A stretch of 20,217 nt of DNA from Bacteroidales bacterium (GCA_031286005.1 JAITVC010000083.1:1-20217), one strand, 5' to 3'; shown: positions 1 to 9,239, numbered from the stretch's first letter. Translations and numbers: made by a program. The notes: generated from the letters alone by a model not told the origin.

Positions 1-245
1 AACTCTGCATAAAAGAAATGGCCGAAGGCGTAAAACGATTGCTTCAAACCGACTATGCCATAGCTGTGTCGGGTATCGCCGGCCCCGATGGCGGAACAGA
101 TAAAAAGCCTGTCGGCACCGTTTGGATAGCCATTGCAACACCCGATAAAACGATTGCAAAAAAATTCTCTTTCGAAAACAATCGAGAACGAAATATCCTT
201 CGAGCATCTTTGGCTGCCTTGAATTTATTACGTGTGAATTTGTAA
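1..245 (+). CDS. cinA: CinA C-terminal domain, nicotinamide-nucleotide amidase (5' truncated by window edge)
   Basis: This is the 3' end of a gene that enters from outside the window; the reading frame is open from base 3 to the TAA at 243-245. The visible ~80 residues contain [12 protein letters not shown], the hallmark of the CinA C-terminal domain, followed by [11 protein letters not shown] and an FENNRERNI segment also typical of the family. Such domains deamidate nicotinamide mononucleotide to nicotinate mononucleotide in the cytoplasmic pyridine-nucleotide salvage cycle. The Met at base 18 is internal and not the start. Whether the protein also carries the N-terminal molybdopterin-binding-like CinA domain cannot be seen. 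The next gene begins 18 bp downstream with no visible terminator, so read-through is possible. Confidence 0.9.
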   Translation, partial: LCIKEMAEGVKRLLQTDYAIAVSGIAGPDGGTDKKPVGTVWIAIATPDKTIAKKFSFENNRERNILRASLAALNLLRVNL

Positions 246-263
246 AATTTCGAGACTTTCTTT

Positions 264-2048
264 ATGAAACAAATTAAAATCTATGCTATCCTCGTTTTAA
301 CCTTGTTCGCTTCGGTTGGTTATGCGCAAATAAACATCAAAGACAGCATCCAAGCCATTTTGCAAAACGATACGATTGATGCGGAAACCCGTTTTCGTGA
401 AGCCAACAATCTGATATTTTATCATGCTCCGGCAGAAGAGGCTGAACCGTTGGCACTTAACGTCGTCTATCCGTTCGTTCAAAAAACATGGAAAAACCAA
501 TCAGAACAATTATCGAGATTGTCGAGGTTATATGTCATTGTCGGTTTCTGTTATCGCGAGCGTGGTGGCGATGATCGAACTGAAAAAGAACGGCACTTTG
601 CCGAAAAAGCGTTAGATATAGCCAAAGAATCGGGCAACGATACCATTTGTGCCCGTTGTTGTATGGCTTGTGGTTATATGGAAATCAAACGCGGCGATGT
701 CAAACGTGCGCACAACTATCTCTATCAAGCCATCAAGTATTACGACAACATGAAACAGTATGTCAAATCCTCTGAGATGTTGTATGTGATTGCGAGCAAT
801 TTCTTTGAAATCAAAGATACTGATGGTATGCAACGCATCTTGCGCCAAATGGAAAATTACCTCCAAAAAGACACCTCAAAACAATCGTACTATCAATACA
901 ATGTCATCAAAAAGTCGTATTTTGAATTGCTGTTGGAAAAAGAAAACGTTGACCAAAAACCAATAGACTACCGCTTGGTGGATTCCGTTTTGTTGTATAC
1001 CAAACACAATATCGCCTTGGTCGACAACTTTCTTGGCGAGTTAGCCCCTAATTGGATGCATGGCTACGCCTATTGGTATTTGGCAAAAGCCCTTGATGAT
1101 TATTATCCGAAACTCACCGATTCCATCTCTCTTTATTTGGACAAGGCTCTCGAAATGATTGAAATTGACTGGTACAGTCGAACGAATGAGAAAAACAGCG
1201 TGCTGGAATTGAAAATCTACATCAATGAGATCCGCGCCAAGGTTTATTCTCGTCAAGGTCGAATACAAGATGCTTTTCGGTGCATGAATGAGGCATTAAC
1301 TATGCTTGACGAACTGAAAGACTATCAGAACTTAAATGAACAGCGTTACAAGGCTTATCAATTTATGGCCGATTATTACGAGAAGAACAACCGACCGGGC
1401 GAAGCGCTAAAATTCCAAAAACTCTTACGCGAAAGTGAAGCCAATCGCTACGAAAACGAAAAAGTGCAGGCGATTAACGACATGTCTGCCAAATATGAAA
1501 CCGAAAAGAAAGAAATCCAAATACAAACACTAACCAAAGAAAAGAAAATCGCTCAACGCACATTGTGGTTGTTGGTTGTCTTGTCATTAGTACTACTGGG
1601 TACATCCGCATTGATGGTTTGGTCGAATCGTTTAAGGCGGAAAAACGTAGAACAACAACTTTACGAAACGGCTTTGCTCGCCGAATTGCGCCAAAGTGAA
1701 CTGGAAAAGGTGCAAAGTCAAAAACAGCAATTGAAACAGAATCCGGTTCAAAACACCGTTGAAAAGGTCATACAAATGGTATCCGATTCTCTTATTGAAA
1801 AAAATACGAAAAAGGATTACCTCGAACGATTGTCTAAAATTGATTCGGAACTATTTGAACATGCTTATCAAACATCGGAGGTCAAAATTACCTCGATGGA
1901 TATGAAATACATCATCTGTTTTTCAACAGACATAGATGTTAAAGACATCAGTTTGCTTTTTAATATCGAACCGGCAAGTGTGCATACGGTGCGTTATCGG
2001 ATTAAGAAAAAATTCTCTAAAGAAGACTCTTTTAGGATGATTTTATAG
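264..2048 (+). CDS. TPR-repeat membrane regulator with C-terminal helix-turn-helix
   Basis: A 594-residue protein that starts with a signal-like hydrophobic segment ending VGYAQ (residues ~5-22). A long helical region with TPR-like repeats (~60-410) follows. Then come a charged coiled-coil run, one strong membrane segment (TLWLLVVLSLVLLGTSALMVW, ~434-455), a second coiled coil (~456-500) and a C-terminal helical domain (~530-590). That last domain has KDISLLFNIEPASVHTVRYR, a LuxR/GerE-like helix-turn-helix. This architecture (periplasmic TPR sensor, one TM, cytoplasmic DNA-binding domain, no kinase domain) is common in Bacteroidetes and is usually read as a membrane-bound one-component regulator. 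The ligand is unknown. It ends 72 bp before a giant secreted-protein gene that has its own -7 boxes, so local regulation of that gene is a reasonable inference, not shown. Confidence 0.75.
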   Translation: MKQIKIYAILVLTLFASVGYAQINIKDSIQAILQNDTIDAETRFREANNLIFYHAPAEEAEPLALNVVYPFVQKTWKNQSEQLSRLSRLYVIVGFCYRERGGDDRTEKERHFAEKALDIAKESGNDTICARCCMACGYMEIKRGDVKRAHNYLYQAIKYYDNMKQYVKSSEMLYVIASNFFEIKDTDGMQRILRQMENYLQKDTSKQSYYQYNVIKKSYFELLLEKENVDQKPIDYRLVDSVLLYTKHNIALVDNFLGELAPNWMHGYAYWYLAKALDDYYPKLTDSISLYLDKALEMIEIDWYSRTNEKNSVLELKIYINEIRAKVYSRQGRIQDAFRCMNEALTMLDELKDYQNLNEQRYKAYQFMADYYEKNNRPGEALKFQKLLRESEANRYENEKVQAINDMSAKYETEKKEIQIQTLTKEKKIAQRTLWLLVVLSLVLLGTSALMVWSNRLRRKNVEQQLYETALLAELRQSELEKVQSQKQQLKQNPVQNTVEKVIQMVSDSLIEKNTKKDYLERLSKIDSELFEHAYQTSEVKITSMDMKYIICFSTDIDVKDISLLFNIEPASVHTVRYRIKKKFSKEDSFRMIL

Positions 2049-2056
2049 AAAAAATC

Positions 2057-2098
2057 TATTTTTGTCTATATGTTTTATGCTCAAAAAGGCTAATTTTG
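2057..2098 (+). promoter_or_regulatory. Two Bacteroidetes-type -7 boxes upstream of the giant secreted protein
   Basis: TATTTTTG (2057-2064) and TAATTTTG (2091-2098) both match the Bacteroidetes -7 consensus TAnnTTTG. They lie in the 72-bp gap between the regulator stop and the ATG at 2121. Neither has a convincing TTTG -33 element at the usual 19-21 bp spacing, so they may need an activator. Start sites would fall near 2070 and 2103. Confidence 0.4.
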
Positions 2099-2120
2099 TA
2101 CTCAAAAAATTACCTATATC

Positions 2121-5100
2121 ATGAAACATCTAAAAACATTTTGGACTATCGTTGCAATGGTATTATCGGCAACGTTATTTGCACAAACCCAACCCCAAAA
2201 TTGGAGTGCCTACCCTATTAACATCTCAACCCAATATCTCACCGATAACCTCAATTATGAAGTTTTAAGGGGAAATGCAACGGTTTCGATTAGAAACAGA
2301 GATGCTCAAGATACCTTAGGTTTTATCGTAATCGCCTCACCTGCAAACGACACCTCCGAAGTTGCATTCACTTTTCCTATTGAAAGTCTGTCGGCCACGC
2401 AATTGTTTGGTGGAACTATCGGAATTACAATAATGAACATAACTTCGACGAGTTACAGTTATGAAAAATCACTCGAATATTCTACAGATGGCGTTCACTT
2501 TCAAACCTCTGTAAAAACGTTATCAAAAAAAACGTTTAGAGGTAATGGCGGTGGATCCTCCGAAATATACACTTTCACCATTCCGCAAACGACAACACAT
2601 ATTCGTTACACATACATTGCCATTACCGCCAATGGTTATACTTCTACGGCAACGTTCCGTTTTCAAATAGACGAATATATGTCCACATTCTTGCCTAAAA
2701 AAGAATTATGGTATAATTTCGGCGAAAAAGGCGAATTTGGATATGTGTATCAGGTACCACGTTGGAGTGCCGACTACCGTGACAATAATATCTATTTCTA
2801 TGAAACAGGCGGTTTGAGTGAAAACTTTGCAGCACGGCAAATAGTGAAATTTCCAAGTAATGGCTATTGGACATCTTCGTTATCGTCCTCAAATATTTCG
2901 GATATAGAAGATGTTAATAACTCCGGACAGATGGATATGGTCAGTGGTAATTACTTAATAAAAAAACAATTGGATGGAACTTACAGCTATATGCCCAATG
3001 CCGGTATTATTCCGAATCTGGACATCAACCGCGACGGCCGTTTGGATTATCTGTATGCCAAAGACGACCAACAAATGATCGCTTATCAGCAACCCAATGG
3101 ACAGTTCAGCGATGCGTTTATTGACAGAAAGAGTTTCGACGAGTATTACAACACACCCGTTGTTGAAGAAGATGAGTGGGTGTATTCCATTGACCCTAAA
3201 AACCTGTTGGTTGGCAAGAGCCTGCCTTCCAGTATGCAACTCGGCAATGTTGGCGGCTGTTTGGAAAGTTCATACGTTGCTCCGGCAACCTCGTCAACAC
3301 AATTTGCATCGGCTGTTGCCGACCTCAACAAAGACGGTATGCCGGATATGCTTGCGCCCGAACGCGGCTTAGTGTATTATGGTTTGGGCAACAACACCTT
3401 TGTGTATTCCTCGCTCGACGGTAATGTGATGGTGAAAGATTTAAACAACGACGGCGTTTCCGATTATATCGTGTACAACGGCTCAAACAAAGCCATAACA
3501 GCGCATGTATATCAAGGCGAAGGACAGTTTAAAGAACAAGTTTTGATGCGAAATTTGGCGCCCGATGCCAACATTCATCTATACGATTTTGACAAAGACG
3601 GCGATATTGATGTGTTGATTACTTTTAGTGCCTATCTCAATGGCGGAACAGCGCATACCCTGTTTGCCCGAAACGACGGCAACGGAAATTTGGATGCCGA
3701 AGACGAAAGTTTGATGGCCAATATTGATGATGACCTTAAATTTGCAGCTTGCACCGATTTGGACAACGACGGATTTTTCGATTTGCTTAACATTAAATAC
3801 ACGGATACGCTGGTTCGAAATAACGGCAATAATTCCTATTGCGATGGAATCGCCACTATTCAAGTTCGGCGTGGAAAAGCCAATTTTAGTTTTGAGGATG
3901 CCGATTCTTTGTTTTCGATTCCCTATTATTTGGATAAAAGCACTAATACTAAAAATACGTCTTACGAAGCATGGAAACTGAATGCAGTCGATATTGACCG
4001 AGACGGCATCAACGAAGTTTGGTTGGAAAGCGGATATCAAACGATTAGTTCGGGTAGTGGGAACGCCGCTGCACAAGGCTATATCGTTAAGTACAACAAC
4101 ACAACCGCCAACACCCGTCCTCAAAAGCCCGAAAAGCCCAACTTGCGCTACAATGCCGGTGGCGGACAATTGGACATCAATTGGAAATTAGGCTCAGACA
4201 CCGAAAGTTCACCGGTGGATTTGACCTACGCCTTGCGTGTGGGTACAGCGCCCGGATTGGATGATATATTCGCCACTCATGCGTTCGCCGATGGTACTCG
4301 CAAGAATTTCAGACCCGGAAATAGGGGCAGCGAACTGTCGCACACCTTTGATGTGCGCTCGTGGAAACCCGGTACCTATTATGTATCCGTTCAAGTCATC
4401 GACCCGATCTTTGCAGGCTCGGAATTTTCGGAAGAAGCCGTGTTTGAACACACCTACCTGCCCAACGAATTTTCGATAGCCCGCACCAATCAAGGCTCCA
4501 TAACGGCTTTTGATACGCTCCAAGTAAGCTACAACCAATATCCCGAATCAGAGTTGGTTTACAATTGGGATTTTGCAGGCGCCGAAGTGGTGGATTCTAC
4601 ACTCGGACACTTCAAACTGCGTTTTGCGCAACCGGGCGAAAAAACCATCTCGCTGGCCATAACCTCTGACGAATTGACATCCGACAAATTTGAAATCAAC
4701 TTCTATGTGCTGCCCAACAAGGTTACTTGGGATGATTCTGCGGTATTTGCAAAAGATGGTGGCGGTTGGTCGGCTGTGGCTTTACAAATGCCGTTGGCCG
4801 ATTATAATATGGATGGTTTATTGGATGCCGTGATGCTCGAAGCATTAACTTTCGACCCATCTTTAGACGGACTATGGCAAAACACCGGCAACGGACGCTT
4901 TACCAAAAATACCGCCGCCTTTAATTCCACCCTATCGCCAACCAATGTACAATGGATGGACATCAACAACAACGGCCGTTTGGACATGTTTTACCGACAA
5001 AGTGATGAAAGCCGCTATTTGAACCACAGCAACACCACTGTGGGAGGTTTTGGAAACTTGGGATTTGCCTCGTTAAACAAATATTTCTTCATAAATGGCA

Positions 5101-8100
5101 CAGAAGAAGAAACGTGGTCGCAAATATTCAGTGGCATTGGCATTTATCCGTTTTTGATGGATTTGACTAACAATGGCAAGTTTGATGTGGTGCACGGCGA
5201 AACCAACGCCTATTACGGAACAGACGATTATTATTTCAACGAAGGCATTGCCAACACGACTTTGCGTGGCGTAAACACATTTAACGCATACAATCGCCAA
5301 TGGCTCGACTTCAACAAAGACGGCTTTATGGATTTCTGCGGTATGGAACGCGTTTACAGAACCGGCAAAGAGGTTTACGACCTGCGCTTTTACGAAAACT
5401 TGGGTACCGGATCCATCACCGATGGTTATGCCACACCGGAACCGTTCCGCAGATTGCCGAGATTGCAACGACAAAATGCTCCGGTTGACCTATACGACCT
5501 CCGATGGATAGTACAAGATATGAACGCCGACGGCTTTTACGATTTTGTATATTTTAGTGGTACGTACAAAGAATCCACCTATACACGTGCGACCGCCATA
5601 GCTATCGAATACAATAATCAAAATCAAGGATTCGGAGTTGCGCAAGAGATTTCGGTAGAACTGAACAATGGTGTGATAGATGCCGGTGCTCGTGCGATAA
5701 CTGCCTTTGATTTCGACAACAATGGCTATATCGACATTTTAACTATCGTTGTGGATAAACGCGACAACAGAAGCAAACCCTATATCTTTTATTTCGATGC
5801 CAACGGATATATGGCGCAAGGATTCTTGTATGATGACTATTTCAATGGCAGTCTAAGCACATCTGCTTTTGCGGATATTGACGGCGATGGTATTCCGGAT
5901 TTCTATTCGGGACAAACATCTTCGGCGAATATCAATATCGAATCAACTCGAACACTTTATTTAACCAAAATGCAATCCGTAGGCGTCAACACAAAGCCTC
6001 AACCACCCGGCAATCTGGTGGCGCAGCAAACTGAAAAAGGCTTGCTCATCGAATGGGACCCGGCAGAGGATGCCGAAACGCCGTTCGCCCTCATGCGCTA
6101 CAACCTTTCGGTAAAGAAAAAAGGCTCCAACATCACGGCCGATGCTTATATTATTTCGCCACTCAACGGCGGAGATGCAACAATGGCTGTTTTGCCGCGC
6201 TATTATGTTCGTAGTAGCGATAATATGCCTGCTCATCATTATATCGAAGCCACCAAATTCTTCATTCCGGCCTCAGTATTGTCGGGCGAAGTGGAAATCA
6301 TGGTGCAAGCCATCGACCAATGGGATGCGCAATCGGATTTTACACAACCGCTCTTCGTCAAGATTTCGGATGTCGTGAATTTGGCTATGTCGTCGCAGGC
6401 TTGTTTTGATGAGCCAATCACAGTTACTTTCACCGGCACACAAAGCGGCACTCCCGTTTGGGATTTCGACGGCGCAGACATAGTTTCGGGAACAGGTTTT
6501 GGCCCCTATGAAGTGAAGTGGCAAACGCCCGGCATCAAAACCGTGCAAGTGAGTCTCGGCACCGATACCAGCACCATACAAACTTTAGTTTACGAAGAAA
6601 TGAAAGGCTTTGCCATTCCCGATTCGGTATTTGTGGCAACGCCATACGCATTCACTTATCCGGCTCTGTTGCCAAGAGAAAACACCATCTCGTTCCACTT
6701 GATGCTTCGCGAGCAAGACCAAGGCCGCTATCCGCCCAAAAAGATGAAAGTTCAAGCCCCCATCGGCGGAAGCAACGGAACGCTGACCTTTGAGGATTAT
6801 GGGTTTTACAACCCGATTCGGGTGCGCATGACGGTGAGTGTGGCCAACAATATTTGCACCACACATTTCGATGAAGACATTCAACTCATGCCACGTCCGG
6901 TTGCGCCGCAAATCGAATATTTGGCACAAACCAACGGGAAACTCGAAGTGCGTTGGGATTCCCAATTTATGGATGAACGCATTGATACGGTCGTAATTTT
7001 GAAAGAAGGCGCTGCATTTAACCAATTTATTGAGATTGGACGTGTGCCGAAAAGCGAACTTGGCTTTATAGATATGACTTCTAACTTAAATATCCGAAGT
7101 GAGGCATATCTGATTGAAGGCCTATTGCCGGGAGGTATTAAAACATTATATGATCCAAGCAAAGCCCACCAAAGCCCTCGCCTTTCAATTACCAAAGACG
7201 AGACTAAAAACACGCTGATTTGGAGCCAATACATCGGAACACGAATCAACAATTTCACTATTCTTCGCGGCGCAACGCCCGAAACCATGAATGAGATTGC
7301 CACCCTCGAAGGTCATCGTGTGTTTTATGTGGATGAAAATCCCAATCCGGAAGAATTATACTACGCTCTGCAATACGACCCGATTCCGAGTTCGGAGTTT
7401 CTGGCACCGGGGAAAAAGAAAGCATCCAAAGCGTCAAGAGCTGCTGCCAACGTGCAATCCAACGTGGTATTTGCCGGCGATGCCTCACAAATCGTGAAGA
7501 TAAACAAGATGAATATTCTCGCCGTTCAAAAAACAGTGGAACTCAACAACGACCAACATTCGCTCTATCTGTATCCCGAAGTTTTCCCTGCGAATGCAAC
7601 GTACCAAAACGTGATATGGAGCATCGTTTCGGGCGACGACAAAGCCACGATTAGCGACAACGGCATTTTGACCGGAAAGCCTAACCAAACCGGCAGCATC
7701 ACCGTTAAGGTAGAAAGCGCAGACGGCTCGAATATATCAGCCACCCGTGTGATACAAATTAAAGCATTTTCCACGCCTTGCGATTTGCCGCAAGACCTCT
7801 ATGTGGAACAAACCAGCGACAGCACGGTTTCCTTGATGTGGGACGGCAGCAACGATGGTTATAAACTCTCGTATTACGACACATTGACGAAAAATATTGT
7901 GTTTACCAAATTGCTTACGCAACCTTACTACAATCTCACCGCTGACGATTATCCAAGACCCGGCACATACGCATGGACTATAAGGGGCATCTGCGGAACT
8001 GACACCACAGACGCCGTTGCAGGCGAGTTATTTACGGTTACCAAAGATACAACGGTGCCCACGCCCGTAATTCCGCAATATACCGTAACTATCACGCCGG

Positions 8101-8810
8101 CCGACAATGGCGACTTCACAGTAAAAAACGGCAACACCATCATCACATCCGGCATGCAATTAGACAGCGCAACCGTACTCACCCTGCACGCCACGCCAAA
8201 CACAGACTACGAGTTTAGCCAATGGTGGGATAACAGCACGGTTAATCCGCGAACATTTACCCTCAATGCGCCTATAACGATTTCGGCAACATTCGAGGAA
8301 ATTCCGATTACGCCGCCAACAACGCCGAAATACACCGTCAGCATCACCACTCCCAACAATGGTATAATCACCGTAATGGATGGCAGTATGCAAATAAACG
8401 ACGGTGCGGAAGTAGACAGCGGAACGGTATTGACCTTGACAGCCATACCCAACACAAATTATCTGTTTGAACAATGGTGGGATAACCGTACCGACAGCAA
8501 TCGCACGGTTGTCGTACAATCAGCTCTCACGATTTCCGCAACCTTTGTAGAAAATCCGACAACAGCCATCCAAGTCAATATGGGCGATGACATTTTAAAA
8601 GTCTATCCAAACCCCGTAACAGACATTCTGCATATCCAAACAGAACAAGTGATTACCCAAATTGTAATCGTAGACCTGCAAGGCAAAGTTTTGCAGCGCC
8701 TGCAAGGCAATCTCAAAACAATGGATATGCAAGCCATCCCAACCGGCAACTACATTCTGCGGATTCACACCCAAACAGCTATTGTACCGGTTAAAATTGT
8801 GAAACAATAA
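2121..8810 (+). CDS. Giant secreted FG-GAP/Fn3/PKD/InlB-repeat protein with T9SS type A sorting domain
   Basis: A 2229-residue secreted protein. A Sec signal peptide (residues 1-22, ending LFAQ) is followed by an unassigned beta-rich region (~25-190). FG-GAP/VCBS-type motifs of the form D-x-[ND]-x-[DN]-G-x-x-D, likely Ca2+ loops, start near residues 264, 301, 401, 440, 489, 546 and 624, and again near 894, 947, 1014, 1063, 1133, 1197 and 1252. Each set of seven is followed by an Fn3-like segment (~664-745, ~1292-1390) and a PKD-like segment containing WDF-x-GA (~790-865, ~1425-1500). Further on are Fn3-like stretches (~1592-1750), a Big_2-like Ig domain (~1811-1880), another Fn3 (~1885-1975) and two InlB-type repeats sharing a QWWDN motif (~1987-2062, ~2070-2145). 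The last ~70 residues (KVYPNPVTDILHI to VKIVKQ) are a Por_Secre_tail T9SS signal. No catalytic domain was recognised, so an adhesin or surface scaffold is likely. Confidence 0.9.
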   Translation: MKHLKTFWTIVAMVLSATLFAQTQPQNWSAYPINISTQYLTDNLNYEVLRGNATVSIRNRDAQDTLGFIVIASPANDTSEVAFTFPIESLSATQLFGGTIGITIMNITSTSYSYEKSLEYSTDGVHFQTSVKTLSKKTFRGNGGGSSEIYTFTIPQTTTHIRYTYIAITANGYTSTATFRFQIDEYMSTFLPKKELWYNFGEKGEFGYVYQVPRWSADYRDNNIYFYETGGLSENFAARQIVKFPSNGYWTSSLSSSNISDIEDVNNSGQMDMVSGNYLIKKQLDGTYSYMPNAGIIPNLDINRDGRLDYLYAKDDQQMIAYQQPNGQFSDAFIDRKSFDEYYNTPVVEEDEWVYSIDPKNLLVGKSLPSSMQLGNVGGCLESSYVAPATSSTQFASAVADLNKDGMPDMLAPERGLVYYGLGNNTFVYSSLDGNVMVKDLNNDGVSDYIVYNGSNKAITAHVYQGEGQFKEQVLMRNLAPDANIHLYDFDKDGDIDVLITFSAYLNGGTAHTLFARNDGNGNLDAEDESLMANIDDDLKFAACTDLDNDGFFDLLNIKYTDTLVRNNGNNSYCDGIATIQVRRGKANFSFEDADSLFSIPYYLDKSTNTKNTSYEAWKLNAVDIDRDGINEVWLESGYQTISSGSGNAAAQGYIVKYNNTTANTRPQKPEKPNLRYNAGGGQLDINWKLGSDTESSPVDLTYALRVGTAPGLDDIFATHAFADGTRKNFRPGNRGSELSHTFDVRSWKPGTYYVSVQVIDPIFAGSEFSEEAVFEHTYLPNEFSIARTNQGSITAFDTLQVSYNQYPESELVYNWDFAGAEVVDSTLGHFKLRFAQPGEKTISLAITSDELTSDKFEINFYVLPNKVTWDDSAVFAKDGGGWSAVALQMPLADYNMDGLLDAVMLEALTFDPSLDGLWQNTGNGRFTKNTAAFNSTLSPTNVQWMDINNNGRLDMFYRQSDESRYLNHSNTTVGGFGNLGFASLNKYFFINGTEEETWSQIFSGIGIYPFLMDLTNNGKFDVVHGETNAYYGTDDYYFNEGIANTTLRGVNTFNAYNRQWLDFNKDGFMDFCGMERVYRTGKEVYDLRFYENLGTGSITDGYATPEPFRRLPRLQRQNAPVDLYDLRWIVQDMNADGFYDFVYFSGTYKESTYTRATAIAIEYNNQNQGFGVAQEISVELNNGVIDAGARAITAFDFDNNGYIDILTIVVDKRDNRSKPYIFYFDANGYMAQGFLYDDYFNGSLSTSAFADIDGDGIPDFYSGQTSSANINIESTRTLYLTKMQSVGVNTKPQPPGNLVAQQTEKGLLIEWDPAEDAETPFALMRYNLSVKKKGSNITADAYIISPLNGGDATMAVLPRYYVRSSDNMPAHHYIEATKFFIPASVLSGEVEIMVQAIDQWDAQSDFTQPLFVKISDVVNLAMSSQACFDEPITVTFTGTQSGTPVWDFDGADIVSGTGFGPYEVKWQTPGIKTVQVSLGTDTSTIQTLVYEEMKGFAIPDSVFVATPYAFTYPALLPRENTISFHLMLREQDQGRYPPKKMKVQAPIGGSNGTLTFEDYGFYNPIRVRMTVSVANNICTTHFDEDIQLMPRPVAPQIEYLAQTNGKLEVRWDSQFMDERIDTVVILKEGAAFNQFIEIGRVPKSELGFIDMTSNLNIRSEAYLIEGLLPGGIKTLYDPSKAHQSPRLSITKDETKNTLIWSQYIGTRINNFTILRGATPETMNEIATLEGHRVFYVDENPNPEELYYALQYDPIPSSEFLAPGKKKASKASRAAANVQSNVVFAGDASQIVKINKMNILAVQKTVELNNDQHSLYLYPEVFPANATYQNVIWSIVSGDDKATISDNGILTGKPNQTGSITVKVESADGSNISATRVIQIKAFSTPCDLPQDLYVEQTSDSTVSLMWDGSNDGYKLSYYDTLTKNIVFTKLLTQPYYNLTADDYPRPGTYAWTIRGICGTDTTDAVAGELFTVTKDTTVPTPVIPQYTVTITPADNGDFTVKNGNTIITSGMQLDSATVLTLHATPNTDYEFSQWWDNSTVNPRTFTLNAPITISATFEEIPITPPTTPKYTVSITTPNNGIITVMDGSMQINDGAEVDSGTVLTLTAIPNTNYLFEQWWDNRTDSNRTVVVQSALTISATFVENPTTAIQVNMGDDILKVYPNPVTDILHIQTEQVITQIVIVDLQGKVLQRLQGNLKTMDMQAIPTGNYILRIHTQTAIVPVKIVKQ

Positions 8811-8843
8811 CCATAACATAACAACCCTCAAACCCAAATCCAT

Positions 8844-8876
8844 CCCCCGCGCAAGCCAAAAAACATAGCGCGGGGG
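8844..8876. other. GC-rich inverted repeat after the giant gene
   Basis: CCCCCGCGC (8844-8852) pairs perfectly with GCGCGGGGG (8868-8876) around a 15-nt loop, 34 bp after the stop of the secreted protein. No T-run follows on the plus strand, so it is not a textbook intrinsic terminator. It could stabilise the 3' end of the long mRNA or cap the repeat array, whose first unit overlaps its right arm. Confidence 0.55.
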
Positions 8877-9153
8877 ACAAAAAGCCTCTCACAGGATTCT
8901 CAAAGCATCAATTTAGGCTCTAAAAGAACCCTGCGAGGTTCTAAAAGCATTTCGCAAGGGACTAAAAACGTCGATTAAGGGACAAAAAGAGTCTCATGGT
9001 GCTACTAAAAGCATGTTGCGAGGGACTAAAAGACCCTCGTAAGACACTAAAAGAGTCTCGCAAGAGTCTAAAAGAGCCTAAAAAATGACTCTCAAAGCAT
9101 GTTGCGAGACACTCAGAGACCCTCATAAGGGGACTAAAAGAATCTCGCGAGGG
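8874..9153 (+). repeat. Degenerate 21-bp tandem repeat array, 13 direct units with phased A-tracts
   Basis: Thirteen copies of a CTAAAAG-like core begin at 8878, 8899, 8920, 8941, 8962, 8983, 9005, 9026, 9047, 9068, 9091, 9112 and 9134. The spacings are 21, 21, 21, 21, 21, 22, 21, 21, 21, 23, 21 and 22 bp. The core is preceded by a GGGA-like lead-in and followed by a loosely kept TCTCGCRA-like half. Variants include CAAAAAG and CTCAAAG. Units abut directly, so there are no CRISPR-style spacers. Twenty-one bp is close to two turns of B-DNA, so the A-tracts face the same side of the helix and the region is probably intrinsically curved. The divergence of the non-core half suggests an old array or selection mainly on the core. 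Confidence 0.85.
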
Positions 9154-9165
9154 TCTTTTAGTCCC
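9130..9165. repeat. Inverted repeat formed by the last direct unit and an inverted unit
   Basis: GGGACTAAAAGA (9130-9141) is perfectly complementary to TCTTTTAGTCCC (9154-9165). The centre contains the palindrome CTCGCGAG (9144-9151), so nearly the whole 36 bp is an imperfect palindrome. It marks the point where the array switches orientation. Confidence 0.8.
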
Positions 9166-9175
9166 TTGATTGAGC

Positions 9176-9224
9176 AAAAAAGAGTGTCGCTATATACTAA
9201 AAGCATATAGCGACACTCTTTTTT
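9176..9224. terminator. Perfect bidirectional intrinsic terminator
   Basis: A perfect 20-bp inverted repeat has arms 9176-9195 and 9205-9224 and a 9-nt loop (ACTAAAAGC). The arms end in six A's on the left and six T's on the right, so a stem followed by a U-tract forms on both strands. It sits between the convergent giant-protein gene and the 165-residue minus-strand gene and can stop transcription from both sides. The loop carries the same CTAAAAG core as the neighbouring array. Confidence 0.9.
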
Positions 9225-9239
9225 GTTAGTGAGTAATGA

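Larger units (their letters stand above)
8811..9239. other. Gene-free 429-bp intergenic region carrying a tandem repeat array
   Basis: No credible gene lies here. It contains a GC-rich hairpin, the 21-bp repeat array, a closing inverted unit and a bidirectional terminator, each listed separately. A frame on the minus strand stays open for 71 codons only because 21 is a multiple of three. Confidence 0.8.

Noticed and set aside
3579..4169. Minus-strand open frame of 196 codons inside the giant gene
   Set aside because: It is antisense to the FG-GAP motifs, whose repeated GAC/GAT-rich codons read as Ile/Val on the other strand; no independent support.
8844..8876. Intrinsic terminator for the giant gene
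   Set aside because: The stem is strong but no T-run follows on the plus strand; the perfect terminator at 9176-9224 is the better candidate.
8874..9165. CRISPR array
   Set aside because: Units abut without unique spacers of constant length, repeats are degenerate, and no cas gene is present.
8962..9177. Minus-strand open frame of 71 codons with a seven-residue RDSFS-type periodicity
   Set aside because: It is a translation of the 21-bp (7-codon) repeats; the frame stays open because the period is a multiple of three. No promoter or homology supports it.
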